From: Mitsuaria chitosanitabida ATCC BAA-476 = NBRC 102408
GTDB taxonomy: Bacteria > Pseudomonadota > Gammaproteobacteria > Burkholderiales > Burkholderiaceae_C
Reading direction: 5' to 3'
Assembly (NCBI RefSeq): GCF_001598255.1
Contig: NZ_BCYP01000024.1
Coordinates: 62,001-126,000, forward strand
DNA length: 64,000 nucleotides
Positions 17,314 through 28,765 of this stretch are shown one piece after another. A model generated the notes under the pieces. It saw nothing but the letters and a program-made list of their open reading frames with translations. It ran no database searches and had not been told where the DNA came from. Both the position numbers and the translations under genes were made by a program. The stretch's first letter is position 1. Every line of letters begins with the position of its first letter.

Positions 17314-17805
17314 GTGGATACCCCTGAGATACGACTGATCAGCCCCGATTCGCCCACGTTGTGGGAAGAAGCGCGGCTGATCATGCGCGAATACGCGCAG
17401 ACCCTGGACATCGACCTCGACTTCCAGAACTTCGAGCAGGAGCTGAACTCGCTCCCCGGCGAGTACGCCGCGCCCCAGGGCGGCATGCTGCTCGCGCTCA
17501 TCGACGGTCAGGTCGCCGGTTGCGGCGGTTTCCGGCCGATCGCCGACTCCGACTACGCCAACGCCTGCGAGATGAAGCGTCTCTTCATCCGTCCCGCGTT
17601 CCGTCGCTTCGGCCTGGGCCGCACGATGGCGCAGGCGCTCATCGACGGCGCCACCAGCGCGGGCTACTCCAGCATGCTGCTGGATACGCTCGACGACATG
17701 GAGGCCGCGCGCGATCTCTACGAGAGCCTGGGCTTCGTCGAGATCCCGCCGTACTACTTCAATCCCGTCCCCGGCGCCCACTATCTGAAGGTGGACCTGG
17801 CCTGA
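17314..17805 (+). CDS. GNAT-family N-acetyltransferase
   Basis: A 163-aa protein with the acetyl-CoA binding motif A, CEMKRLFIRPAFRRFGLGRT, and motif B, AARDLYESLGFVEIPPYY. It starts with GTG at 17314; no ATG lies in a suitable position. A TACACT -10-like box lies just upstream at about 17300. It follows the GST gene by 33 nt. The acceptor is unknown; many relatives of this size acetylate small amines or antibiotics. Confidence 0.9.
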   Translation: MDTPEIRLISPDSPTLWEEARLIMREYAQTLDIDLDFQNFEQELNSLPGEYAAPQGGMLLALIDGQVAGCGGFRPIADSDYANACEMKRLFIRPAFRRFGLGRTMAQALIDGATSAGYSSMLLDTLDDMEAARDLYESLGFVEIPPYYFNPVPGAHYLKVDLA

Positions 17806-17855
17806 GGGTCAGGCTTTGCCTGGTTTCGCCGGGTTACGGACATAGCATCGCGGGC

Positions 17856-18848
17856 ATGTCGCACACGCCCCCTCCGACCTCGTCGTCCCCCGCGTCGCCT
17901 GCCACCGAGGAACGCTTCTTCCAGCTCGAGCCCGCGTCGCTGACGCCGGCCCTGCTCGGCGAATCGCCGTTCTGGCATCCGGTCGAGCAGCGTCTCTATT
18001 ACCTGGACATTCCGGGCAAGGCGCTGTTCCGGCTCGACACCGGGGCGAGCGAGCCGCGCCGCTGGGCGCTGACGGCGGAGCCCGGCTGCGTGGTCCCGCT
18101 GGAGGAGGGCGGTCTGCTGATCGCTCAGCGCGACGGGCTGTGGCGCTTCGATCCGGAGCGCGTCGACGCTGGCGACGCGGCGGGCTACGAGCGTCTGCTC
18201 GATCCGCCCTACGACCCGTCCAAGCGCCGCTTCAACGACGGCAAGGCCGACGCGAAGGGCCGGCTGTGGGTCGGCACGATCGACGACGCGCGCCAGCCGG
18301 AGTCCGGGCTGTACTGCCTGCGGGGCGGCCGCTTCGAGCAGGTCAAGGACGGCATCACCGTGTCCAACGGCTTGGCCTGGAGTCCCGACGGCCGCACGAT
18401 GTACTGGGCCGACACCAAGGCCCATGAGATTTATCGGCTGAACTTCGATGTCGAAACCGCCGTGGTCGGCGAGCGACAGCTGTTCGCGCAATTCGAGCGC
18501 CGCGCGCCCGAGCAGCCGCTGGAGAGCTACGGCGGTCGGCCCGACGGCGCGGCGGTCGACGTCGAGGGCTGCTACTGGGTCGCGATGATGGAAGGGCAGC
18601 AACTGCTCCGACTCTCGCCGAGCGGCGAGGTGCTGCAGCGCGTCGAATTGCCGGTGCGCTGCTCGACGATGCCGACCTTCGGTGGTGCGGACCTGCGCAC
18701 CCTTTTCGTGACCACCGCACGGGAAAAGCGCAGCGCCGAGGAACTCGCGGCCCAGCCGCTCGCCGGTTGCGTGCTCCAGATGCGCGTGCCGGTGGCGGGG
18801 TTGCCGACGCGATTCGCGCGGCTCGAGGCAACCCTTCAGCCCGAGTGA
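17856..18848 (+). CDS. SMP-30/gluconolactonase-like lactonase
   Basis: A 330-aa six-bladed beta-propeller hydrolase. The divalent-metal site is intact: Glu in LGESPFWHP, Asn in TVSNGLAWSPDG and Asp in GGRPDGAAVDVEG. RRFNDGKADAKGRLWVGT is the other hallmark. A Pro/Ser-rich N-terminal tail (TPPPTSSSPASPAT) precedes the domain; a later start would also preserve it. It probably opens an aldonolactone in a sugar-oxidation pathway. No sugar dehydrogenase is adjacent. Confidence 0.9.
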   Translation: MSHTPPPTSSSPASPATEERFFQLEPASLTPALLGESPFWHPVEQRLYYLDIPGKALFRLDTGASEPRRWALTAEPGCVVPLEEGGLLIAQRDGLWRFDPERVDAGDAAGYERLLDPPYDPSKRRFNDGKADAKGRLWVGTIDDARQPESGLYCLRGGRFEQVKDGITVSNGLAWSPDGRTMYWADTKAHEIYRLNFDVETAVVGERQLFAQFERRAPEQPLESYGGRPDGAAVDVEGCYWVAMMEGQQLLRLSPSGEVLQRVELPVRCSTMPTFGGADLRTLFVTTAREKRSAEELAAQPLAGCVLQMRVPVAGLPTRFARLEATLQPE

Positions 18849-19103
18849 TCACGCGGGGTTAAGGGAAAACCCCTGTGACTTGAAGCATGGGCCGGCGGCG
18901 CCGGTCCGGGCCGGTGGAAACGGGTGGGGAGCGCGCTTCGGCGCGATGCCGAAGAGGGTCAGGTGTTGCGCGCCGACTGCGCGCGCGGCGCACTTTACGC
19001 GCGCTTGTCCGAACGCCGGGAAGGCCGATGGACAGGGGCTCGCGGGCCCTTATGCGTGGATCGCACAGCCTGTCAAGTCGAGCCGGATGGGCCGACGGCG
19101 GGG
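18849..19103. other. Non-coding leader region upstream of the ATP synthase promoter
   Basis: No convincing gene is seen here. It contains a short hairpin, GGGGTT-aagggaa-AACCCC (18855-18873), just after the lactonase gene, which may end its transcript although no T-tract follows. It also holds a UUCG-tetraloop hairpin, CGCGC-TTCG-GCGCG (18932-18945). The open frames across this stretch have no ribosome binding site and no recognisable protein. Confidence 0.5.
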
Positions 19104-19139
19104 TCTGTTAAGGGTCTGTAAGGGCAAAGCACCTATAAT
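19104..19139 (+). promoter_or_regulatory. Promoter of the atp operon with direct repeat
   Basis: A perfect sigma-70 -10 box, TATAAT, lies at 19134-19139, 30 bp before the atpI GTG. No good -35 is found at 17 bp. Instead the region holds a near-perfect direct repeat, TCTGTTAAGGG then TCTGTAAGGG (19104-19124), at the expected -35 position. That suggests activator binding or a weak -35. Transcription would start at about 19146, giving a very short 5' leader. Confidence 0.6.
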
Positions 19140-19168
19140 CTCGTGGTTTTGCCGATCGCACCTCTGCC

Positions 19169-19720
19169 GTGACTCCCGATCCCGCGCGCGCCTCCGCGCC
19201 GCATGCCGCTCCGACGCCGGACGTTCCCGTGAACGCACAGCGCCCCGCTGGCCAGGATCCCTGGGATGACCGGATCGATGGAGATGCGGACGGCGAACCG
19301 GCTTTCAAGCCCCTGACTCGAGAAGAGGCGCAGGACCTGAAAGCCCGGCTCCCGAAGTTGTCCGCCTGGTCGTTGCTGGCCTGGCAGGCGGTGGCGGGCG
19401 CCGTCATGGTCGCGCTGTGGGGTCTGCTGTCCCTGCAAGGCGACAAAACCTGGTCGGCGCTGTTCGGTGCCGTCTCGGTCGTCGTGCCGAACGCCTTGAT
19501 GGCGTGGGGCCTGACGCGGCGCTCGACGATGGATGGCGGCACCCCGTTGCTGTCGTTCTTCGCGTGGGAGCTGGTGAAGATCATTCTGGCGGTCGCCATC
19601 CTGGTGGCGGTCGCCGCGGGTTTCCCGCCGTTGAGTTGGGCAGCGCTGCTGTCGACCCTCGTGGTGACCCTGAAGGCAAATTGGCTGGTCCTGCTTCGGC
19701 AGGGTCGAATCAGAAAATAA
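19169..19720 (+). CDS. atpI: ATP synthase subunit I (AtpI)
   Basis: A 183-aa membrane protein, first gene of the ATP synthase operon. It is thought to help assemble the c-ring or handle Mg2+, and is not part of the final enzyme. About 75 polar N-terminal residues precede four hydrophobic segments (LLAWQAVAGAVMVALWGLL, ALFGAVSVVVPNALMAW, FFAWELVKIILAVAILVAV, ALLSTLVVTLKANWLVLL). GTG at 19169 gives the longest form, but it has no clear ribosome binding site and lies close to the promoter. GTG at 19229 is an alternative. Confidence 0.85.
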   Translation: MTPDPARASAPHAAPTPDVPVNAQRPAGQDPWDDRIDGDADGEPAFKPLTREEAQDLKARLPKLSAWSLLAWQAVAGAVMVALWGLLSLQGDKTWSALFGAVSVVVPNALMAWGLTRRSTMDGGTPLLSFFAWELVKIILAVAILVAVAAGFPPLSWAALLSTLVVTLKANWLVLLRQGRIRK

Positions 19721-19736
19721 GCATCGGAAAGCAACC

Positions 19737-20606
19737 ATGGCAGCAGAAGGACACGCGCCGACCTCGGGTGAATACATCACCCACCACTTGCAGCACTGGC
19801 AGAAGAACTTCGCGTTCCAGGACGTCAAGCAAACGGGCCTGGTCGATTTCAGCGTCTTCAACTTCGACTCCCTGATCTATTCGTCGGTCCTGGGTCTGCT
19901 CGCCGTGTTCATCCTGTGGCGTGTCGCACGCAAGGCTCATGCCGGCGTCCCGGGTCGCTTCCAGGCCGCCATCGAGATCCTGGTCGAGATGGTGGACAAC
20001 CAGGCCAAGTCGGTCATCCACAACGAGAAGAGCCGCAAGGTCATCGGCCCGGTCGCCCTGACCGTGTTCGTGTGGATCTTCTTCATGAATGCCATGGACA
20101 TGCTGCCGGTGGACTGGCTGCCGACGCTGTTCACCAACTACGTCGCCCATGACGCGCACCACGCCTACCAGCGCGTCGTGCCCACCGCCGACCTGTCGAC
20201 CACGCTGAGCCTGTCGACCTTCGTCCTGGCGCTGGTCTTCTTCTACAGCATCAAGATCAAGGGCCTGGGCGGCTGGGGTCACGAGCTGATCGCCGCGCCG
20301 TTCGGCGACAAGTGGTTCCTCTACCCGGCCAACTTCGCCATGCAGGTCATTGAGTTCATCGCCAAGACGGTGTCCCATGGCATGCGACTGTTCGGCAACA
20401 TGTTCGCCGGCGAACTCGTGTTCATGCTGATCGCCCTGATGGGCGGCGGCTGGGCCCTGAACGGCACCGGCATCGGTCTGGCCATCGGCCACGTCCTGGC
20501 CGGCACCGTCTGGACGCTGTTCCACATCCTCGTGATCACGCTGCAGGCCTTCATCTTCATGATGCTGACGCTGATCTACCTGGGCCAGGCGCACGACGCG
20601 CACTGA
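19737..20606 (+). CDS. atpB: F1Fo ATP synthase subunit a
   Basis: A 289-aa Fo stator subunit forming the two proton half-channels. It has several transmembrane helices, and the essential stator Arg lies in SHGMRLFGNMFAGELVF. The C-terminal helix LVITLQAFIFMMLTLIYLG is also conserved. A long polar N-terminus (GEYITHHLQHWQKNFAF) is typical of betaproteobacteria. It lies 16 nt after atpI. Confidence 0.97.
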   Translation: MAAEGHAPTSGEYITHHLQHWQKNFAFQDVKQTGLVDFSVFNFDSLIYSSVLGLLAVFILWRVARKAHAGVPGRFQAAIEILVEMVDNQAKSVIHNEKSRKVIGPVALTVFVWIFFMNAMDMLPVDWLPTLFTNYVAHDAHHAYQRVVPTADLSTTLSLSTFVLALVFFYSIKIKGLGGWGHELIAAPFGDKWFLYPANFAMQVIEFIAKTVSHGMRLFGNMFAGELVFMLIALMGGGWALNGTGIGLAIGHVLAGTVWTLFHILVITLQAFIFMMLTLIYLGQAHDAH

Positions 20607-20629
20607 TCCGGCAGGACAGCCTCGATCCG

Positions 20630-20953
<324 letters not shown>

Positions 20954-20991
20954 TAGGGCCCGACCCCTTTCACGACTGAAAGGATCGTGCC

Positions 20992-21462
20992 GTGAATATC
21001 AACGCTAGTCTCTTCATCCAGTGGATTCCCTTCATCGTTCTCGTTTTCGTGACGATGAAGTTCATCTGGCCGCCGATCATCAAGGCGCTGGATGAACGCG
21101 CCGACAAGATCAAGGCCGGTCTGACCGCTGCTGATCAGGCGAAGAGCCAACTGGCCGACGCCAACAAGAAGATCGACGAGCAACTGGCGCAGACCCGCAA
21201 CGACTCGACGAAGCTGCTGTCCGACGCTGAAAAGCGCGGCGCCGCCATCGTCGACGAGGCGAAGAAGCGTGCGGAAGAGGAAGGCGCCAAGATCATCGCC
21301 GCTGCCAAGGCTGAAGCCGAGCAGCAGTCGGTGCGTGCCCGCGAGGCCCTGCGTGAGCAGGTCGCCGCGCTGGCCGTCAAGGGCGCTGAACAAATCCTGC
21401 AGCGCGAGGTCAATGCCGGCGTGCATGCCGAATTGCTGAACCGTCTCAAGACGGAGCTGTAA
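20992..21462 (+). CDS. atpF: F1Fo ATP synthase subunit b
   Basis: A 156-aa peripheral stalk subunit with one N-terminal transmembrane helix ([19 protein letters not shown]) followed by a long charged coiled coil ([20 protein letters not shown] onward). It starts with GTG at 20992 behind AAAGGA. Its stop codon lies 2 nt from the atpH start. Confidence 0.96.
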   Translation: MNINASLFIQWIPFIVLVFVTMKFIWPPIIKALDERADKIKAGLTAADQAKSQLADANKKIDEQLAQTRNDSTKLLSDAEKRGAAIVDEAKKRAEEEGAKIIAAAKAEAEQQSVRAREALREQVAALAVKGAEQILQREVNAGVHAELLNRLKTEL

Positions 21463-21464
21463 TC

Positions 21465-21998
21465 ATGGCTGAACTCGCAACCATTGCCCGTCCCTACGCC
21501 GAAGCGCTGTTCCAGGTCGCGTCCTCGCAGGACGTCAAGGCCTGGGACGAGCAACTGGCCGCGCTGGCGCTCGTCGCCGGCGACAGCCAGCTGCGCCAGT
21601 TCGCCGAAGACCCCAAGGTGACCACCGAGCAGGTGTTCCAGGTGGTCTCGGCGGCCAGCAAGCAGACGCTGCTGCCCGGCGTGCAGAACTTCCTGCGTGA
21701 GGTGATCGCCAACGGCCGCCTCGCGGCGCTGCCGGCGATGGTCCAGCAGTTCCACGACCTGGCCAATGCCGCTTCCGGCGTGTCCGACGCGCACATCTTC
21801 AGCGCCTTCCCGATCGAGCCGGCCCAGCTGGCCGACGTGGTCGCGACGCTGGAGAAGCGCTTCGGTCGCAAGCTGCAAGCCAACGTTGAGCTGGAGCCTG
21901 GCCTGATCGGCGGTATCCGTGTGGTGGTCGGCGACGAGGTGCTGGACACCTCGGTGAAGGCCCGCCTGGAACGCATGAAAGTGGCGCTGACCGCCTGA
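21465..21998 (+). CDS. atpH: F1Fo ATP synthase subunit delta
   Basis: A 177-aa stalk subunit that ties the alpha3beta3 head to subunit b. The N-terminal helical domain begins [16 protein letters not shown] and the C-terminal signature is [26 protein letters not shown]. The gap to atpF is 2 nt, so translation is probably coupled. Confidence 0.96.
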   Translation: MAELATIARPYAEALFQVASSQDVKAWDEQLAALALVAGDSQLRQFAEDPKVTTEQVFQVVSAASKQTLLPGVQNFLREVIANGRLAALPAMVQQFHDLANAASGVSDAHIFSAFPIEPAQLADVVATLEKRFGRKLQANVELEPGLIGGIRVVVGDEVLDTSVKARLERMKVALTA

Positions 21999-22055
21999 GG
22001 CGAGAGCCTCAGGTCTCAGCCCGACTGCCAAAGATCCCCCCGATTCACCCTGGTG

Positions 22056-22071
22056 TCCCGCTTCGGCGGGA
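22056..22071 (+). other. UUCG-tetraloop hairpin before atpA
   Basis: TCCCGC-TTCG-GCGGGA is a perfect 6-bp stem closed by an extra-stable UUCG loop, 18 nt before the atpA ATG. It could protect a processed 3' part of the atp mRNA or tune atpA translation; its role is not shown. Confidence 0.6.
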
Positions 22072-22089
22072 TGCCGCTGGGAGCAAGCA

Positions 22090-23643
<1,554 letters not shown>

Positions 23644-23703
23644 AGCAACCATGACCGGGTCTCGCTGACGTACTGGCAAGACCCGGCCCTCACAGGAGAA
23701 ATC

Positions 23704-24579
23704 ATGGCAGCAGGCAAGGAAATTCGCGGCAAGATCAAGTCGGTCGAGAACACCAAGAAGATCACCAAGGCCATGGAAATGGTCGCCGCTTCGAAAATGC
23801 GCAAGGCGCAGGATCGGATGCGCGCGGCCCGTCCGTACGCGGAGAAGGTCGGCAACATCGCCGCCAATCTCTCGAAGGCCAATCCCGAGTACCGCCATCC
23901 CTTCATGGTGACGAATCCGGACGCCAAGGTGGCCGGCTTCGTGGTGGTCACGACGGACAAGGGTCTGTGCGGCGGTCTGAACACCAACCTGCTTCGCGCC
24001 GCGACCAACAAGCTCAAGGAGCTCGAGGCCGCGGGACAGAAGTCGGAAGTGGTGGCGATCGGCAACAAGGGTCTGGGCTTCATGAACCGGATCGGCGCCA
24101 AGGTCGTCGCGCATGCGACGCAGCTCGGCGACAGCCCCCAGCTGGAGAAGCTGGTCGGCCCGGTCAAGACGCTGCTCGACGCGTACGCCGAAGGCAAGCT
24201 GTCGGCGGTCTATCTCTGCTACACCCGCTTCGTCAACACGATGAAGCAGGAGCCGGTGGTGCAGCAACTGCTGCCGCTGACGGCCGAGTCGCTGGAGACG
24301 GACGCCGAGGGCCACGCGTGGGACTATCTGTACGAGCCCGACGCCCCGACCGTGATCAACGAGCTGCTGGTTCGCTACACCGAGGCCCTGGTCTACCAGG
24401 CCGTCGCGGAGAACATGGCGTCCGAGCAATCGGCGCGCATGGTGGCGATGAAGGCCGCGACCGACAACGCCGGAACGCTGATCGGTGAGCTGAAGCTGGT
24501 CTACAACAAGACCCGCCAGGCCGCGATCACGAAGGAACTGTCGGAAATCGTCAGCGGCGCCGCCGCCATCAGCGGTTGA
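23704..24579 (+). CDS. atpG: F1Fo ATP synthase subunit gamma
   Basis: A 291-aa central rotor subunit. The N-terminal coil ([20 protein letters not shown]) and the C-terminal coil ([20 protein letters not shown]) flank the globular region with [12 protein letters not shown], as usual. An AGGAGA Shine-Dalgarno precedes the ATG. Confidence 0.97.
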   Translation: MAAGKEIRGKIKSVENTKKITKAMEMVAASKMRKAQDRMRAARPYAEKVGNIAANLSKANPEYRHPFMVTNPDAKVAGFVVVTTDKGLCGGLNTNLLRAATNKLKELEAAGQKSEVVAIGNKGLGFMNRIGAKVVAHATQLGDSPQLEKLVGPVKTLLDAYAEGKLSAVYLCYTRFVNTMKQEPVVQQLLPLTAESLETDAEGHAWDYLYEPDAPTVINELLVRYTEALVYQAVAENMASEQSARMVAMKAATDNAGTLIGELKLVYNKTRQAAITKELSEIVSGAAAISG

Positions 24580-24620
24580 TCCCGCGAGCGATCGCAGGCA
24601 ACGCATAGATTTGGAATTGA

Positions 24621-26045
<1,425 letters not shown>

Positions 26046-26218
26046 GACTTCGCATACGGCGCGCTGGCGTCGTTGCCGTGCTCGCCGGACATCAGGTCCG
26101 GCTCCGCGCGGCGCCTAGCCAGCTCACCGTCTGCTCGCTTACTGGACCTTCTTCCCGCCGTCTCCACCACCCTGGTGGCGGCGTGCGGCGGGCGAAAGCT
26201 AACGAATAAGGAAACGCA
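26046..26218 (+). other. Unusually long atpD-atpC spacer with stem-loop
   Basis: A 173-nt non-coding gap separates atpD and atpC, much larger than the other late-operon spacers. It contains GCCGGAC-ATCAG-GTCCGGC (26084-26102), a 7-bp perfect stem, and the dyad CCACC-CT-GGTGG further on. No T-tract follows either. The likely role is in mRNA processing or partial attenuation before epsilon. No gene is seen in it. Confidence 0.55.
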
Positions 26219-26635
26219 ATGGCAACCATCCACGTGAACGTGGTCTCGGCGGAAGAGCAGATCTTCTCGGGCGAGGCGAGCTTCGTGGCGCTGCCGGGCG
26301 AAGGCGGTGAGCTGGGCATCATGCCCAAGCACACCCCGCTGATCACCCGCATCAAGCCGGGCGCCGTGCGCATCAAGCGCCCGGACGGCGAAGAGGAATT
26401 CGTCTTCGTCGCCGGCGGCCTGCTGGAAGTGCAGCCCGACGTCGTGACCGTCCTGGCCGACACCGCCATCCGCGGCAAGGACCTGGACGAGGCCCGCGCC
26501 GAAGCCGCCAAGAAGGCGGCCGAGGACGCGATGAAGAACGCCAAGAGCGACATCGACTTCGCCAAGGCGCAAAGCGAGTTCGCGGCCATGGCCGCGCAGA
26601 TCGCCGCGCTGCGGAAGTTCCGCGCCAAGCGCTGA
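26219..26635 (+). CDS. atpC: F1Fo ATP synthase subunit epsilon
   Basis: A 138-aa rotor subunit that regulates ATP hydrolysis. The N-terminal beta-sandwich has [34 protein letters not shown] and [20 protein letters not shown]. The C-terminal helical hairpin runs from [20 protein letters not shown] to the end. It is the last gene of the operon, before a strong terminator. Upstream AAGGA is the Shine-Dalgarno. Confidence 0.97.
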   Translation: MATIHVNVVSAEEQIFSGEASFVALPGEGGELGIMPKHTPLITRIKPGAVRIKRPDGEEEFVFVAGGLLEVQPDVVTVLADTAIRGKDLDEARAEAAKKAAEDAMKNAKSDIDFAKAQSEFAAMAAQIAALRKFRAKR

Positions 26636-26686
26636 GCCCCATCGCCGCCGGCTCACCCTTCGGGGCGAGGCGAGCATGCGACACCC

Positions 26687-26731
26687 CAACGGCAGGACCG
26701 CGAATTTTGCGCAGTCCTGCCGTTGTTCTTT
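26687..26731 (+). terminator. Rho-independent terminator of the atp operon
   Basis: CAACGGCAGGAC (26687-26698) pairs perfectly with GTCCTGCCGTTG (26714-26725), and TTCTTT follows. The 15-nt loop can form an extra inner CGC/GCG pairing. It is placed 51 nt after atpC. Confidence 0.88.
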
Positions 26732-26882
26732 GTGAACTTCGCCGGACCGCTCGGTGAAGTACCGCACACTGCAACACCCGGTTTCAATCGGGGAACAAGC
26801 CGGCCACGATGCCGGCACTCAAGAGCCGGATCCGGCGCGCCTGGCGTGTTCCACCGGACCGGCAATTTTTCGAGGGAGTTTC

Positions 26883-27569
26883 ATGTCCATCCACGTCCTG
26901 GCGCGTCGCGCCACGCTCGCACTCGCCCTGACCGCCCTGTTCGGTTGCGCCACCGAGCAGTCCCGCACCATCGAAGTCCCGCGCGCCGCACCGCCGGCCC
27001 CGAGCGCCTACCAAGGCCCGCGCGCCCCGATCGCCGTCGGCAAGTTCGAGAACCGCTCCAGCTTCATGCGCGGCATGTTCGCCGACGCCGTGGACCGCCT
27101 GGGTGGCCAGTCCAAGTCCATCCTGATCGCGCATCTGCAGCAGACCAACCGCTTCAGCGTGCTGGACCGCGACAACCTGGACGAGGCTCAACAGGAAGCC
27201 AAGTTCAAGAACAGCGCCCTGACCATCAAGGGCGCGGACTACCTCGTCACCGGCTCGGTGACCGAGTTCGGCCGCAAGGAAGTCGGCGACCAGCAGCTGT
27301 TCGGCGTGCTGGGCCGCGGCAAGAAGCAGATCGCCTACGCCAAGGTGACCCTGAACGTGGTGAACAGCCAGACCTCGGAAGTCGTGTACTCGGCCCAGGG
27401 CGCCGGTGAATACGAGCTGTCCACCCGCGAGGTGGTCGGCTTCGGCGGTACCGCCAGCTACGACGCGACGCTGAACGGCAAGGTGCTGGATCTGGCGATC
27501 AAGGAAGCCGTGACCACGCTGGTGGCCGGTGTCGACAGCGGCGCCTGGAAGCCGCAAGCCGCTCGCTGA
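26883..27569 (+). CDS. CsgG/HfaB-family outer-membrane lipoprotein
   Basis: A 228-aa lipoprotein with lipobox LTALFGCATEQ. The CsgG-like domain (about residues 40-215) shows IAVGKFENRSSF, LIAHLQQTNRFSVLDRDNLD, IKGADYLVTGSVTEFG and YAKVTLNVVNSQTSEVVYSA. It is shorter than curli CsgG (about 277 aa) and no csgA/B/E/F genes are present, so curli export is unlikely. It is first in a three-lipoprotein operon with DUF4810 and DUF799 proteins, with gaps of 14 and 17 nt. That set is recurrent in proteobacteria and is probably an envelope complex of unknown role. GAGGGAG precedes the ATG. Confidence 0.9.
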   Translation: MSIHVLARRATLALALTALFGCATEQSRTIEVPRAAPPAPSAYQGPRAPIAVGKFENRSSFMRGMFADAVDRLGGQSKSILIAHLQQTNRFSVLDRDNLDEAQQEAKFKNSALTIKGADYLVTGSVTEFGRKEVGDQQLFGVLGRGKKQIAYAKVTLNVVNSQTSEVVYSAQGAGEYELSTREVVGFGGTASYDATLNGKVLDLAIKEAVTTLVAGVDSGAWKPQAAR

Positions 27570-27583
27570 ACCGGAGACCCCTC

Positions 27584-28006
27584 ATGACGACGATGAATCG
27601 CGCGCTCCGCGTGAGCGCCTGCGCAGCCGTGGCCGCCCTGCTGACCGCCTGCGGCACGCCGCAGAAGCCGCTCTACCAATGGAGCGGCTACCAGACCAGC
27701 GTGTACCAGTACTTCAAGACCAACGGCACCGCGCCCGGCGACCAGATCACGCAGCTCGAGGCGCAGCTGATCAAGAACAAGGCCGCCAACGAAGCCACCC
27801 CGCCCGGCCTGCACGGCCACCTGGCGCTGCTGTACGCGAAGGTCGGCAACGACGACGCCGCCCGCGCGCATCTGGAGGCGGAACGGGCGCTGTTCCCGGA
27901 ATCCGCCGGCTATGTGGACTTCCTGCTGAAGAAGCCCGCCGAGAAGACCGCGGCCACCGCCGCGGCCGCCGCCCCCGCGCCGGCCGTCGCGGCCAGCGGC
28001 GTCTGA
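27584..28006 (+). CDS. DUF4810 domain lipoprotein
   Basis: A 140-aa lipoprotein. The signal sequence ends in lipobox LLTACGTPQ. The family signature follows: LYQWSGYQTSVYQYFK and then PPGLHGHLALLYAKVGNDDA, which looks like a TPR-type helical pair, with AHLEAERALFPESAGYVDFL. The tail is an Ala-rich low-complexity tract. It is in the middle of the CsgG-DUF4810-DUF799 operon. No biochemical function is known. Confidence 0.9.
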   Translation: MTTMNRALRVSACAAVAALLTACGTPQKPLYQWSGYQTSVYQYFKTNGTAPGDQITQLEAQLIKNKAANEATPPGLHGHLALLYAKVGNDDAARAHLEAERALFPESAGYVDFLLKKPAEKTAATAAAAAPAPAVAASGV

Positions 28007-28023
28007 GCGCCGAGGAGAACCAC

Positions 28024-28671
28024 ATGACGAATCTGAAGACCCTGATCCAGCGCCTGGCGGCCGTGGCCGTGCTGGCCGCGCTGACGGCCTGCGCCACGCC
28101 CACCAAGCCCTACGACTACACCGCCTTCAAGGAAGCCAAGCCGGCGACGCTGCTGGTGCTGCCCCCGCTGAACGAGACGCCGGACGTCAACGCCACCTAC
28201 GGCGTGCTGTCCAACCTGTCGATGCCGCTGGGCGAGGCCGGCTACTACGTGCTGCCGGTGACCCTGGTCGACGAGACCCTGCGCAGCAACGGCGTCACGA
28301 CGCCGGCCGACGCGCACAACATCGAGGCCGGCAAGCTGCGCCAGATCTTCGGCGCGGACGCCGCGCTGTATGTCGACGTGAAGCAGTACGGCTCGGTCTA
28401 CAAGGTGCTGACCAGCGAGACCATCGTCGAGATGCACGCCAAGCTGGTGGACCTGCGCAGCGGCACGCTGCTGTGGGAGGGCAAGGCCACCGCGTCCAGC
28501 GCGGAACAGCAGAACAACAACCAGGGCCTGATCGGCGCGCTGATCAACCAGATCGTCAGCAACCTGACGGACCGCAGCTATGACATCGCCGGAATGGCCG
28601 GCAATCGTCTGGTCTACGCCCCCAATGGTCTGCTGCCGGGTCCCCGGGCACGCCAGCCTGTGAAAAACTAA
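28024..28671 (+). CDS. DUF799/GNA1162-family lipoprotein
   Basis: A 215-aa lipoprotein with lipobox AALTACATPTK. The body has TLLVLPPLNETPDVNATYGV, LSNLSMPLGEAGYYVLPVTL, IFGADAALYVDVKQYGSVYK and VDLRSGTLLWEGKATAS. This is the GNA1162 family, named from a Neisseria surface antigen with a TolB-like alpha/beta fold. The start has GAGGAGA upstream. It is the last gene of the three-lipoprotein operon, followed by a strong terminator at 28728. Confidence 0.9.
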   Translation: MTNLKTLIQRLAAVAVLAALTACATPTKPYDYTAFKEAKPATLLVLPPLNETPDVNATYGVLSNLSMPLGEAGYYVLPVTLVDETLRSNGVTTPADAHNIEAGKLRQIFGADAALYVDVKQYGSVYKVLTSETIVEMHAKLVDLRSGTLLWEGKATASSAEQQNNNQGLIGALINQIVSNLTDRSYDIAGMAGNRLVYAPNGLLPGPRARQPVKN

Positions 28672-28697
28672 GGGCTTCGACAACGAACCCGGACCCC

Positions 28698-28719
28698 GCC
28701 GGCGCCCGAACGCGCCGGC
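28698..28719 (+). other. First of two hairpins after the lipoprotein operon
   Basis: GCCGGCGC-CCGAAC-GCGCCGGC has an 8-bp perfect stem and no T-tract. It lies 8 nt ahead of the genuine terminator and may assist termination or protect the 3' end. Confidence 0.5.
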
Positions 28720-28727
28720 CGGTCGTC

Positions 28728-28761
28728 ACCCACCGGTTCACGCCGGTGGGTTTTCTTTTTT
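28728..28761 (+). terminator. Rho-independent terminator of the lipoprotein operon
   Basis: ACCCACCGG-TTCACG-CCGGTGGGT, a 9-bp perfect stem, is followed by TTTTCTTTTTT. It ends only 4 nt before the ATG of the mutarotase gene, so it occupies the place where that gene's ribosome binding site would be. Confidence 0.93.
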
Positions 28762-28765
28762 CAGC

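Noticed and set aside
26883-27569. A curli secretion channel
   Set aside because: The CsgG-like protein is short, and csgA, csgB, csgE and csgF are absent; the DUF4810/DUF799 neighbours point to a different complex.
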